Position numbers and translations under genes: made by a program
Assembly (NCBI GenBank): GCA_963926355.1
Contig: CAWUWW010000009.1
Location: 1 to 54,218, forward strand
Origin: SCGC-AAA076-P13 sp963926355
GTDB taxonomy: Bacteria; Pseudomonadota; Gammaproteobacteria; Magnimaribacterales; D2472
Reading direction: 5' to 3'
Length of the DNA: 54,218 nucleotides
Shown: positions 42,381-51,182 of the stretch, piece after piece
How positions within the stretch are numbered: position 1 is the first letter of the stretch
Layout of the letters: the number at the start of each line of letters is the position of its first letter
The notes under the pieces: model-generated
Seen by the model: the letters and a program-made list of their open reading frames with translations, nothing else
Told to the model about the DNA's origin: nothing
Databases searched by the model: none

Positions 42381-42385
42381 ATCAA

Positions 42386-44500
42386 ATGAAAAGAATTTTA
42401 ATCAACTCATCTTACAGTGATGAATTAAGGGTGGCCCTTGTTGATGGTGCTAAGTTATATGACTTAGACACAGAATCACCAGATAAAGTGCTTCTAAAGG
42501 GCAGTATTTTTAAGGCTACAGTTTCCAGGGTCGAGTCTAGTCTTGATGCAGCTTTTATTAACTTCGGCTCAGAAAGACATGGGTTCTTGCCTCTAAAAGA
42601 TCTTTCAAATGAATATTTTTCAAAAAACTCTGAAGGAAGATCTACCTGTACATTGAAAGAAGGTCAGGAAATTATTGTTCAAGTCACTAAGGAAGAAAGA
42701 GGAACAAAGGGAGCTGCTTTAACTACTCAAATTGGTCTAGCTGGAAGATTTATAGTTCTAATTCCAAATTCGTCTAGGTCTGGTGGAATATCTAGAAGGA
42801 TCAATGGCGATGAAAGAGATCAAATTAGAGACGCCTTAAGCGCTCTTGATATACCTGAAAACATGAGTGCCATTGTTAGAACGAATGGACTAGGTAGATC
42901 TACTGAAGAACTAAGCCTGGATCTAGCATATCTATTAGCTTTATGGGATGAAATCGACAAAACAATCCCTGATGCTCCAAGCCCTGCTCTTATATACCGC
43001 GACGATAAATTAATCGTTCGTGTTGTTAAGGACTACTTTAAGGATGATATTGAAGAAATACTCATAGATGATGAAGCTGTTTATAAAGAAGCTTTAGAGT
43101 TTATATCTGCTGTAATACCGGATCATGCTGAAAAAGTTAAATTGTACGATGAAGAAATTCCTTTATTTAATAGATATCAAATTGAATCCCAAATTGAATT
43201 AGCATTTCAAAGAGAAATCTCTTTACCATCAGGGGGGTCAATTGTTATAGATCCAACAGAAGCAATGACTGCGGTAGATGTAAACTCAGCAAGGTCTACT
43301 AAAGGCAAGGACATAGAAGATACAGCCTACAAAACAAATCTGGAAGCTGCTAGAGAAGTTGCTAGACAATTAAGGCTTAGAGATGTTGGTGGTTTAGTGG
43401 TTATTGATTTTATTGATATGCTAAATACATCTCATCAAGAGAAAGTTGAATCTGCCTTTAGAAAAGCAGTTTATTCTGACAGAGCTAGAGTTCAAATTGC
43501 TTCAATATCTAAATTTGGATTACTTGAGGTATCTAGACAAAGATTAAGACCATCATTAAATGAGTCATATGACATAGAGCATGTTTTAGTTAGAGGTCCG
43601 AGATCTTTAGGTCAATCAATTTTAAGAATTATAGGCGAAGATTCAGCAAAAGATAATACAGGCGAAATACAGGTATACGTTCCTTCAGATGTTGCAAGTT
43701 ATCTTTTAAATGAAAAGAGATATGACATTATCAATATTGAAAAATCTAACAATATAAGAGTCATGATTATTGCAGATCCATATAAGGCAAGACCTTACTA
43801 CAAGGTAGTAAGAATAAAATCGACTGACATGAAAGATGAAGATTCTTATAAATTAACTCCAAACAGCCCAGAAGCAAATATAGATTGGAGAGATGACAAA
43901 AATAGATCTAAAGGAATGAAGCCTTTAGTTGACGGCATCAAGCCTCCTAAAATGCCTAAAAAGAAAAAAGAAGGATTGCTTGGTTGGATTAAAAGTATTG
44001 CCGGGATTGAAACGGTAGAAAAACCAAAACCAAGACCTTCAAGATCAAATAATAATAATAATAATAGAAATAGAACTAGAAAACCTAGACCTCAAAATCA
44101 AAATAGGAATCCTAATCAAAAGAAAGCTCCTAATCAGACTAATCAGGTGAAGAACCCTAACCAAAATAAAGCCCCTGTAAATAAAACAGAAACTGCTAAA
44201 CCTGTTAATACCAAGCCATCTAATACGAAGCCATTAAATTCAACAACTAAGGCAAGTAAAGAAGTTGATGGAAATATTGCGCCAACTAAAGCTGTTAAAA
44301 AGCCTGTAAAAAGTGAATCTAAGAATGGCAGTATTAAAAAAACAGCTGAGAATAAATCAGAGCAAGTTATAAGAAAGCCAGCTCCAACACCAGCACCTAA
44401 TAAAGAAAGAGAGCCTGCAATAAGGGAAATCGTTAGAGAGCCAAAAATGAAAAAAGAAATCCCTACAAAGGCTTCAAATGACCCGAGATATAAGAGTTAA
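42386..44500 (+). CDS. rne: Ribonuclease E
   Basis: 704 residues. S1/RNase E catalytic core (about 1-500) with metal-binding D298 (AVDVNSARS) and D341 (VVIDFIDM), matching E. coli D303 and D346. The Zn-link CPRC of E. coli is replaced: SLNESYDIEHVLVRGPR has Leu401 and Gly404 where the cysteines should be, and the only cysteine in the protein is C88. A likely membrane-binding amphipathic helix EGLLGWIKSIAGIE (529-542) follows, then a disordered Asn/Lys/Pro/Arg-rich tail ending ASNDPRYKS, shorter than in E. coli (1061). RNase E cuts mRNA, rRNA and tRNA precursors and scaffolds the degradosome. Presence of the membrane helix and tail argues for RNase E over RNase G. Confidence 0.95.
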   Translation: MKRILINSSYSDELRVALVDGAKLYDLDTESPDKVLLKGSIFKATVSRVESSLDAAFINFGSERHGFLPLKDLSNEYFSKNSEGRSTCTLKEGQEIIVQVTKEERGTKGAALTTQIGLAGRFIVLIPNSSRSGGISRRINGDERDQIRDALSALDIPENMSAIVRTNGLGRSTEELSLDLAYLLALWDEIDKTIPDAPSPALIYRDDKLIVRVVKDYFKDDIEEILIDDEAVYKEALEFISAVIPDHAEKVKLYDEEIPLFNRYQIESQIELAFQREISLPSGGSIVIDPTEAMTAVDVNSARSTKGKDIEDTAYKTNLEAAREVARQLRLRDVGGLVVIDFIDMLNTSHQEKVESAFRKAVYSDRARVQIASISKFGLLEVSRQRLRPSLNESYDIEHVLVRGPRSLGQSILRIIGEDSAKDNTGEIQVYVPSDVASYLLNEKRYDIINIEKSNNIRVMIIADPYKARPYYKVVRIKSTDMKDEDSYKLTPNSPEANIDWRDDKNRSKGMKPLVDGIKPPKMPKKKKEGLLGWIKSIAGIETVEKPKPRPSRSNNNNNNRNRTRKPRPQNQNRNPNQKKAPNQTNQVKNPNQNKAPVNKTETAKPVNTKPSNTKPLNSTTKASKEVDGNIAPTKAVKKPVKSESKNGSIKKTAENKSEQVIRKPAPTPAPNKEREPAIREIVREPKMKKEIPTKASNDPRYKS

Positions 44501-45293
44501 TTAAAGTTCCGGATAGTGTTGAGTCTGGCGGCGTATTTGGAAGATTGCTTAAGTCAAACCAATCAGCCTCAACAATCTCTTTGCCATCTACGATAATATT
44601 GCCTGACTCATACTCGCATGTATAAGCAAGCATAAGCTGACTAGGAAAAGGCCATGACTGGCTTCCAAAGTACTTAACGTCTTTAACCTTAATTGAAACC
44701 TCCTCAAAAACCTCTCTTTCAACACACTCTTCAGCAGTTTCTGAAACTTCAACAAATCCAGCCAAAGCACTGAATAGACCTTCGGGAAATAAAGCATTAC
44801 GAGCAAGTAGAATTTTATTATCCTTATGGATTAAGGCCAGAACACAAGGCGATATAGAGGGATAAATCATTGTATTATTACACTTACAAAACAATGCCTC
44901 TTCACTTTCATTAAAAGTCTTAAGAGAGCCACAGTAACCACAGTGCTTATTACTTATTATCCAATGCATAAGTTGATTAGCCCTTCCTATAACTCCAATG
45001 TCATAAGAACTTAACATTGATAATAGGTAACGTATTTCATACTCAACTATTGAAAGGTAGCCCTGCTCTTCAAATAAGAAATGATGCCCAGATATATCGA
45101 CTGAATAAATATTCATACCATCATCAGTTCCAATACCGATAAGCTCAAAAGAATAATCTTCAAATTTTAGATACGAACTATTAAGTAAAAATGTTTTTTG
45201 ATCAAGGTCATATAAAACCTTATTATCTTTAAAGATAATAAATAAATTATTATTATTTTCCGGTTTAAAATTAAAAAATCTATTAAAATGCAT
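44463..45293 (-). CDS. nudC: NAD-capped RNA hydrolase / NADH pyrophosphatase NudC
   Basis: 276 residues. N-terminal NUDIX-like domain, zinc ribbon with C118, C121, C136 and C138 (HCGYCGS, CKC), and Nudix box GFVEVSETAEECVEREVFEEVSI (179-201), where the usual Gly near the end is Ser. The NADH-specific motif SQPWPFPxS appears as SQSWPFPSQ (211-219). NudC removes NAD caps from RNA and splits NADH. The two substitutions are conservative, so activity is likely. Its 3' end overlaps rne by 38 bases; its start is about 20 bases from the nhaB start on the other strand. Confidence 0.92.
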   Translation of the reverse strand: MHFNRFFNFKPENNNNLFIIFKDNKVLYDLDQKTFLLNSSYLKFEDYSFELIGIGTDDGMNIYSVDISGHHFLFEEQGYLSIVEYEIRYLLSMLSSYDIGVIGRANQLMHWIISNKHCGYCGSLKTFNESEEALFCKCNNTMIYPSISPCVLALIHKDNKILLARNALFPEGLFSALAGFVEVSETAEECVEREVFEEVSIKVKDVKYFGSQSWPFPSQLMLAYTCEYESGNIIVDGKEIVEADWFDLSNLPNTPPDSTLSGTLINSYISGHLKPL

Positions 45294-45313
45294 TGTTAGA
45301 TATAAAAAATATA

Positions 45314-46831
45314 ATGTTAATGATAAAAACTATTAAAAAACTATTTTTAGGCGAAGCTCCTGATTGGTACAAGTCTACCATTTTATTCTTTTTAATTATA
45401 AATCCACTAGCATTATTTTCTTTAAATGCTGTAGGCATAGATGGTAATTTTATAGTTGGGTGGATTTTTCTCCTTGAGTTCATATTTACACTCGCCCTTG
45501 CCTTAAAGTGTTACCCACTTCAACCAGGGGGTCTTCTTGCCATTCAGGCTATTGCGCTGGGATTAACTTCGACAAGTACTGTCTATTATGAGATAGAGCA
45601 TAACTTGGAGGTTATTTTATTACTTGTTTTTATGGTTGCAGGTATATTTTTTATGAAAAACCTGATGCTAGCAATATTTACAAAATTATTACTTAGAGTT
45701 AAATCTAAAACATTCCTATCACTCCTATTTTGTATATCAGCTGCTCTCCTTTCAGCATTTCTTGATGCTCTAACTGTAACTGCTGTCCTTATAGGTGTAA
45801 CAATTGGCTTTTATCGTATATTCCATGCAGTTTCTTCCGGGAAAGGTTTTGGAGATAACAGTCATGACTTTCATGACAACACGATGCTGAGTGAGCTAGG
45901 TCAGAATGACATGGAACAATTTAAAGCCTTCTTAAGAGATCTTGTTATGCACGGTGCCGTAGGAACAGCTCTTGGAGGGGTTTGTACAATTGTTGGTGAG
46001 CCGCAAAATTTATTGATTGCAAAAGTTGCTGGCTGGGAATTTATAGAATTTTTTATTGTGATGGCTCCTATTACTATGCCTGTTTTATTTTTTGGGTTAC
46101 TAACATGCATTACTGTTGAAAGATTTTCAATTGCTGGATTTGGCAATCAACTACCAAATACTGTTAGAGATATTTTCAATGACTTTGATATCTATGAAAG
46201 AAATAATATTACTATTGAACAAAAAACTGAATTATTGATTGAGTCGCTAGTAGCAGTTTTTTTAGTAGTAGCGCTAGCCCTTCATATTGCTGCTGTTGGG
46301 TTGATTGGTTTAGCAGTAATCATCTTACTTACATCTTTCAAAGGAATAACTGAAGAACATAAACTTGGTGAAGCTTTTCATGAAGCACTTCCCTTTACTG
46401 CCTTACTTGCAGTGTTTTTTGCTATTGTAGGAGTGATCGGCGATCAGCAACTTTTCATACCGATAATAAGCTTTGTTTTAGCCCAAGATGTATCTATGCA
46501 ACCATCATTATTTTTTGTTGCCAATGGATTCTTGTCAGCTATAAGTGACAATGTTTTTGTGGCTACCGTCTACATAAATGAAGTGAAAGCAGCCTATGAT
46601 AATAATTTAATAAGTCGTGAGCAATTTGAAAATCTTGCTGTAGCAATCAACACGGGAACAAACATTCCAAGCATTGCTACGCCAAACGGACAGGCTGCGT
46701 TTTTATTTCTCTTAACATCATCTCTAGCACCTCTTATTAACCTTTCATACCTTAGAATGGTTGTAATGGCATTGCCATATACAATAGTCCTATCCATTGT
46801 TGGTTTTACTTGTGTTTATTATTTTTTATAA
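45314..46831 (+). CDS. nhaB: Na+/H+ antiporter NhaB
   Basis: 505 residues with about twelve membrane helices. The N-terminal KLFLGEAPDWYKSTILFFLIINP matches NhaB, with SAFLDALTVTAVLIGV, GVCTIVGEPQNLLIAK, ISDNVFVATVYINEVKAAYD and NTGTNIPSIATPNGQAAFLFLLTS. It exports Na+ in exchange for protons. The chosen start is the ATG at 45314; an ATG at 45320 or the TTG at 45293 are alternatives. No Shine-Dalgarno is seen. It complements Na+-NQR in the sodium cycle. dusA follows directly. Confidence 0.95.
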   Translation: MLMIKTIKKLFLGEAPDWYKSTILFFLIINPLALFSLNAVGIDGNFIVGWIFLLEFIFTLALALKCYPLQPGGLLAIQAIALGLTSTSTVYYEIEHNLEVILLLVFMVAGIFFMKNLMLAIFTKLLLRVKSKTFLSLLFCISAALLSAFLDALTVTAVLIGVTIGFYRIFHAVSSGKGFGDNSHDFHDNTMLSELGQNDMEQFKAFLRDLVMHGAVGTALGGVCTIVGEPQNLLIAKVAGWEFIEFFIVMAPITMPVLFFGLLTCITVERFSIAGFGNQLPNTVRDIFNDFDIYERNNITIEQKTELLIESLVAVFLVVALALHIAAVGLIGLAVIILLTSFKGITEEHKLGEAFHEALPFTALLAVFFAIVGVIGDQQLFIPIISFVLAQDVSMQPSLFFVANGFLSAISDNVFVATVYINEVKAAYDNNLISREQFENLAVAINTGTNIPSIATPNGQAAFLFLLTSSLAPLINLSYLRMVVMALPYTIVLSIVGFTCVYYFL

Positions 46832-47803
46832 ATGATGTCGAATTTAGATCGCAGAGTATGTGTTGCTCCTATGATGCAATACACAGATATGCATGATAGG
46901 TATCTATTTCGTCTAATATCTAAAAAAATCTTTTTATACACAGAAATGGTTACCACTGGTGCAATAATTTATGGAAAATGCCACCATCAATTAGAATTTA
47001 ACAAAGAAGAGCATCCTGTAGCTATTCAGCTTGGAGGTTCTGATATAAAAGATTTAGTTGAATGTTCAAAAATTTCTGAAGGTTACGGCTACGATGAAAT
47101 TAACTTAAATGTTGGCTGCCCTTCTGAAAGAGTTCAAAAAGGACGATTTGGAGCCTGCTTAATGCTTGAGGCAGATCATGTCATGAAATGCCTAGAATCA
47201 ATGCAAAAGGCAGTTGATATACCAGTTTCGATAAAATGCAGACTGGGTGTAGATAAAGAAGATAGTTATGAGTTTTTATATAATTTTATAAAAACTGTTG
47301 AAGGCTCTGGTATTGATACCTTTATTATTCATGCAAGAAATGCAATTCTTGCCGGCCTTAGTCCAAGACAAAATAGACATATCCCACCTTTGAAATATGA
47401 CTACGTATATAGATTAAAGAAAGATTTGCCTAATCTAAATATAATAATTAATGGCGGTATTAAATCAATGGAGGAATCTATCGATCACCTCCAGCATGTT
47501 GATGGAGTAATGATAGGACGTGCGGCATACGAAAATCCTTTTATAGTCAAAGATATAGATCATGATATTTATGGGCTTGAGAAAGCAGTAAAGTCAAAAA
47601 AAATTATTCTTAACAAGTATCTAGATTATGTAGAAGAAAAACTAGATCAAGGCCATGATCTTTCTAGAATGATGAAGCATTTATTTGGATTATCGAGAGG
47701 TGATAAGTTTGCAAAGACTTTTCGAATTAAGATTCTAGAAGTTATCAAAAATAATGATATTAAAAACCACAGAAAGGATCTGGAAGATTTACTATTCTAT
47801 TAA
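46832..47803 (+). CDS. dusA: tRNA-dihydrouridine(20/20a) synthase DusA
   Basis: 323 residues, flavoprotein TIM barrel. The start RRVCVAPMMQYTDMHDRYLFR and LYTEMVTTGAIIYGK are DusA-type. Catalytic Cys96 lies in NLNVGCPSERVQKGRFGACLM. FMN-phosphate residues in NGGIKSMEE and DGVMIGRAAYENP are intact. Reduces U20/U20a in tRNA D-loops. It directly abuts nhaB (the ATG follows its stop codon), and its last 12 bases overlap convergent mlaA. Confidence 0.95.
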   Translation: MMSNLDRRVCVAPMMQYTDMHDRYLFRLISKKIFLYTEMVTTGAIIYGKCHHQLEFNKEEHPVAIQLGGSDIKDLVECSKISEGYGYDEINLNVGCPSERVQKGRFGACLMLEADHVMKCLESMQKAVDIPVSIKCRLGVDKEDSYEFLYNFIKTVEGSGIDTFIIHARNAILAGLSPRQNRHIPPLKYDYVYRLKKDLPNLNIIINGGIKSMEESIDHLQHVDGVMIGRAAYENPFIVKDIDHDIYGLEKAVKSKKIILNKYLDYVEEKLDQGHDLSRMMKHLFGLSRGDKFAKTFRIKILEVIKNNDIKNHRKDLEDLLFY

Positions 47804-48487
47804 AAAGTCGTCCATGTCGTCCATAAAATTATCTTTAATATCTTTACCATCTTTTATCTCATAATCGAGGTACTGAATATAGGAATCTCTAACAAAGTAA
47901 TACTTATCACCAGAAAGTAGAGACTCAACCTCTAAAAGTCTTTCTCTTGTCTCTAGCGCATCAATTAATTTTAAACCGAACTCAACGTCACTTTCTGTCA
48001 TGTGGAAAGTAACTGAGAGAAATGATGATACAGGTCTTGCAAGAGTATCCCTTAGTGTTGAGGGTCCCAATACTGGCAGCATTAAGTAAGGTCCTGAAGG
48101 GACGCCCCATAAAGCTAAAGTTTGACCAAAATCCTCCTCATGCCTATTAAGGCCAACAGCTGTGGCAACATCAAAAATACCACCAATACCAATTGTAGAA
48201 TTTATAAGAAATCTAGAAATATCATTAATTGCAAATAATGGCTTTCCTTGGAGAACTTGATTAACACTAGTATTGAGCTCCTCTAGATTATCAAAAAAAT
48301 TTGTGACGCTTTTTTTAACAGGCTTAGGAAAAGCTGCATAAAATGTAGCGGTAGGTTTGGCAATAGTTCTATCTAATGTCTCATTAAATTCAAAGGTAAC
48401 CCTATTAAAGCCTTCAAATGGGTCCTTTACTTCTTCTGATATTAATAAAGAAGAAAATGCTAAGAAGATGATTAAACGTTTATCCAT
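47792..48487 (-). CDS. mlaA: MlaA (VacJ)-family protein without lipobox cysteine
   Basis: 231 residues. VacJ/MlaA family: DPFEGFNRVTFEFNETLD, FINSTIGIGGIFDVATAVGLNRHEEDFGQTLALWGVPSGPYLMLPVLGPST. MlaA removes phospholipids from the outer leaflet of the outer membrane with the MlaBCDEF system. The N-terminus KRLIIFLAFSSLLIS is a short signal sequence, but there is no cysteine at all in the mature N-terminus, so it cannot be lipidated like E. coli MlaA. It starts six bases after mrp, so they form an operon. The acidic C-terminus (DNFMDDMDDF) is unusual. Confidence 0.88.
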   Translation of the reverse strand: MDKRLIIFLAFSSLLISEEVKDPFEGFNRVTFEFNETLDRTIAKPTATFYAAFPKPVKKSVTNFFDNLEELNTSVNQVLQGKPLFAINDISRFLINSTIGIGGIFDVATAVGLNRHEEDFGQTLALWGVPSGPYLMLPVLGPSTLRDTLARPVSSFLSVTFHMTESDVEFGLKLIDALETRERLLEVESLLSGDKYYFVRDSYIQYLDYEIKDGKDIKDNFMDDMDDFLIE

Positions 48488-48493
48488 TACACA

Positions 48494-49186
48494 TTATACA
48501 GTTGATGCAATGAAGCTTGAAAGGTCTTTAATACCATTTGGTGTATTATTTAAATCAAAATGATATATATCCTCATCAAAAGGTATAGACGAGATGAAAG
48601 GAATTCCCTTATCTTCTAAAATCTTATAATCGCCATTGGTTTTGAAATTAGCAATATTATTTTCAACATATCCACTTATATTTACAGCTAATTTATTCAT
48701 GGTTGAAATAGTCTTAATAAGATCTGCAACGGCTAATTTATTTGGCGTTGTTACTAAAATACAAGCATCTGGTTTTATCTCAGAGGCGATCGTTAAATAA
48801 GCATCTCCGGTTCCTGGAGGCATATCAATAAAAAGAAAGTCTAAATCGCCCCAAATGGTAGATTCAATTAATTGCCGTATAGCTCCACTTAACATTGGGC
48901 CTCTCCATACAGCAGCTTTATCTGCATCAAGAATAAAGCCCATTGAATTTATAGAAATACCTTCATGCGTAACTGGTTGAAACATTTTTTTATCATCAAC
49001 GGTGATTAGGTTTGGCTTAGCATCCTGAAGATTGAATAATATATGTTGGTTTGGGCCATAAATATCTGCATCAAGGATGCCAACCTTGAAGGATTTAGAC
49101 ATATTTAAAGCAAGAGCTGCAGTAATTGATGACTTTCCAACACCGCCTTTAGCTGAAGCTATAGCTATTATTTTTTTGATCGTCAT
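48494..49186 (-). CDS. mrp: Mrp/NBP35-type P-loop ATPase without CxxC
   Basis: 230 residues. Deviant Walker A SAKGGVGKSS (11-20), ILDADIYGPN, DFLFIDMPPGTGD (Walker B) and the AAVWRGPMLSGAIRQL segment of the Mrp family. Usual Mrp (about 360) begins with a MIP18-like domain and carries a CxxC pair for binding an Fe-S cluster near VENMSxxxCPxC; here the MIP18 domain is missing and the matching stretch YVENNIANFKTNG contains no cysteine (the only Cys is C142). The divergent pairing with metG is the classical mrp/metG arrangement. Function as Fe-S carrier is therefore in doubt. Confidence 0.85.
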   Translation of the reverse strand: MTIKKIIAIASAKGGVGKSSITAALALNMSKSFKVGILDADIYGPNQHILFNLQDAKPNLITVDDKKMFQPVTHEGISINSMGFILDADKAAVWRGPMLSGAIRQLIESTIWGDLDFLFIDMPPGTGDAYLTIASEIKPDACILVTTPNKLAVADLIKTISTMNKLAVNISGYVENNIANFKTNGDYKILEDKGIPFISSIPFDEDIYHFDLNNTPNGIKDLSSFIASTV

Positions 49187-49223
49187 AATATTTATTATTT
49201 TTCACCTATAATACAATTAATAT

Positions 49224-51182
49224 ATGAACGCACCTACAAAAACTCATAGAAAAATACTTGTAACGCAAGCCTTGCCTTATGCAAATGCCCCTCTTCACCT
49301 AGGACATATCCTAGAAGCTGTTCAAACTGATGTATGGGTAAGATTTCAAAATATATTAGGCAATGAGTGCTTGTTCTTTTGTGCAGATGATACGCACGGA
49401 ACCCCTGTAATGCTCAAGGCTAAAGAGCTTGGTATAACTCCAGAAGAGCTAGTAAAAAAAATACACTCTGATCATAAGGAAACATATAAGCTTTACAACA
49501 TTGGCTTTACAAACTTTCATACGACGCACTCTGAGGAGAATAAAAAACTTTCTGAGCATATCTACTTAAAGGCAAAAGATAATAACCTCATTACCAGAAG
49601 AACTATAGAACAGCTATATGACGAAAAAGAGTCAATGTTCTTGTCTGATAGATTTGTTAAAGGCTCTTGCCCTAAATGTAATGAGCTCGATCAGCACGCA
49701 GATGGTTGTAATAAGTGCGGTGCTACATATGATATAAAAGAAATAAAAGACCCTATATCAGTAATTTCTGGAACAAAACCTATTACAAAAGAAAGTGAAC
49801 ATATATTCTTTGACTTACCTAGAAAATTAGATGTCCTAAAGGAATTTTTAAGTACTGCTGACTTGCAAAAACCTATATCAAATAAACTAAGCGAATGGCT
49901 AAATGATGACCTTCAACAGTGGGATATATCTAGAGATGCTCCCTACTTTGGATTTAAAATTCCCGGTGAAGATAATAAATACTTCTATGTTTGGGTTGAT
50001 GCACCGATAGGATATATGGCCTCTATGGATAACTGGGCTTCTGCAAATGGAAGAACAATGAAAGAGTTATGGTCAGATTCTTCTGAATACGAGATATATC
50101 ACTTTATAGGAAAAGATATAGCCTACTTCCATGGTCTTTTTTGGCCAGCACTATTAAGTGCTGCTAATTTTAAATTGCCAGATGGAGTATATGTTCACGG
50201 CTTTTTAACCATTAATGGTGAAAAAATGTCTAAATCTAAAGGAACTGGAATATTGGCAAAAGAATTTGCATCATTATGCGACCCGGAAACGCTCAGATAC
50301 TACCTATCAGCAAAGCTAAACAATAAAGTTGAAGATATAGATCTAAACTTTGAGGATTATGCTCAAAGAGTTAACTCAGACCTTGTGGGTAAATACTTAA
50401 ATATAGCTAGTCGCTGCTCATTATTTATTAAAAAAAATAACTATGAACTTTCTAAAAGTATAAATAAAGAACTCATAGATAAACTAATTTTAAGTAGAGA
50501 GTCTATAGAAGAACATTATGAGACAAGAAATTACTCAAAAGCAATTAGATCGATAATGGACCTTGCTGATATTGTTAACAAATATATCAATGATGAGATA
50601 CCTTGGAAAAAGGAACAAGAAGAAGCAGCTTTTATAGCCTCTTCTGCATTAAATGCATTTAATATACTAACAATTTATTTGAGGCCAATTCTACCAAAGC
50701 TAACCGAAGAGGCTTTTAAATTTTTAAACAATAATAAGATATCATTTTTAGATGTAAGCGAAGAGCTGACTAATAATATTAATGATTACAAACCTTTATT
50801 ACAAAGAATTGATCCTATAATAATTCCTGAGGAAGAAGCTATGACAAATGATAATAACTATATAAATATTGATGAATTCAGCGCTGTCGATCTAAGGGTT
50901 GCGCGAATTATAGAAGCTTCACTTGTTGAAGGAGCAGATAAATTACTTCAGCTTAAACTTGATGTCGGTGAACTTGGTGAAAGACAGGTGTTCGCAGGAA
51001 TTAAAAAAGCTTATGACCCTGACACCCTTAAAGAAAAACTAGTTATCTTGGTAAGTAATTTAGCGCCGAGACAGATGAAATTTGGATTATCAGAAGGTAT
51101 GGTTTTAGCATCAAGTGATGATGAGGGTATCTATTTAATATCGCCTGATAAAGGAGCAAAACCTGGACTTAGGGTTAAATAA
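49224..51182 (+). CDS. metG: Methionyl-tRNA synthetase
   Basis: 652 residues (E. coli 677), dimeric type. Class I signatures H25-LGH28 (in NAPLHLGHILE) and KMSKS (in GEKMSKSKGTG), zinc-binding CPKCNELDQHADGCNKCG in the connective domain, anticodon domain, and a C-terminal OB-fold tRNA-binding domain (VDLRVARIIEASLVEGADKLLQL) that dimerises. A TATAAT lies at 49207-49212, eleven bases before the ATG. It overlaps the next gene by one base (TAATG). Confidence 0.97.
   Translation: MNAPTKTHRKILVTQALPYANAPLHLGHILEAVQTDVWVRFQNILGNECLFFCADDTHGTPVMLKAKELGITPEELVKKIHSDHKETYKLYNIGFTNFHTTHSEENKKLSEHIYLKAKDNNLITRRTIEQLYDEKESMFLSDRFVKGSCPKCNELDQHADGCNKCGATYDIKEIKDPISVISGTKPITKESEHIFFDLPRKLDVLKEFLSTADLQKPISNKLSEWLNDDLQQWDISRDAPYFGFKIPGEDNKYFYVWVDAPIGYMASMDNWASANGRTMKELWSDSSEYEIYHFIGKDIAYFHGLFWPALLSAANFKLPDGVYVHGFLTINGEKMSKSKGTGILAKEFASLCDPETLRYYLSAKLNNKVEDIDLNFEDYAQRVNSDLVGKYLNIASRCSLFIKKNNYELSKSINKELIDKLILSRESIEEHYETRNYSKAIRSIMDLADIVNKYINDEIPWKKEQEEAAFIASSALNAFNILTIYLRPILPKLTEEAFKFLNNNKISFLDVSEELTNNINDYKPLLQRIDPIIIPEEEAMTNDNNYINIDEFSAVDLRVARIIEASLVEGADKLLQLKLDVGELGERQVFAGIKKAYDPDTLKEKLVILVSNLAPRQMKFGLSEGMVLASSDDEGIYLISPDKGAKPGLRVK

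Noticed and set aside
45293..45313. TTG start of nhaB at 45293
   Set aside because: It overlaps the nudC start codon, and the extra seven residues are not NhaB-like; the ATG at 45314 gives the usual N-terminus.
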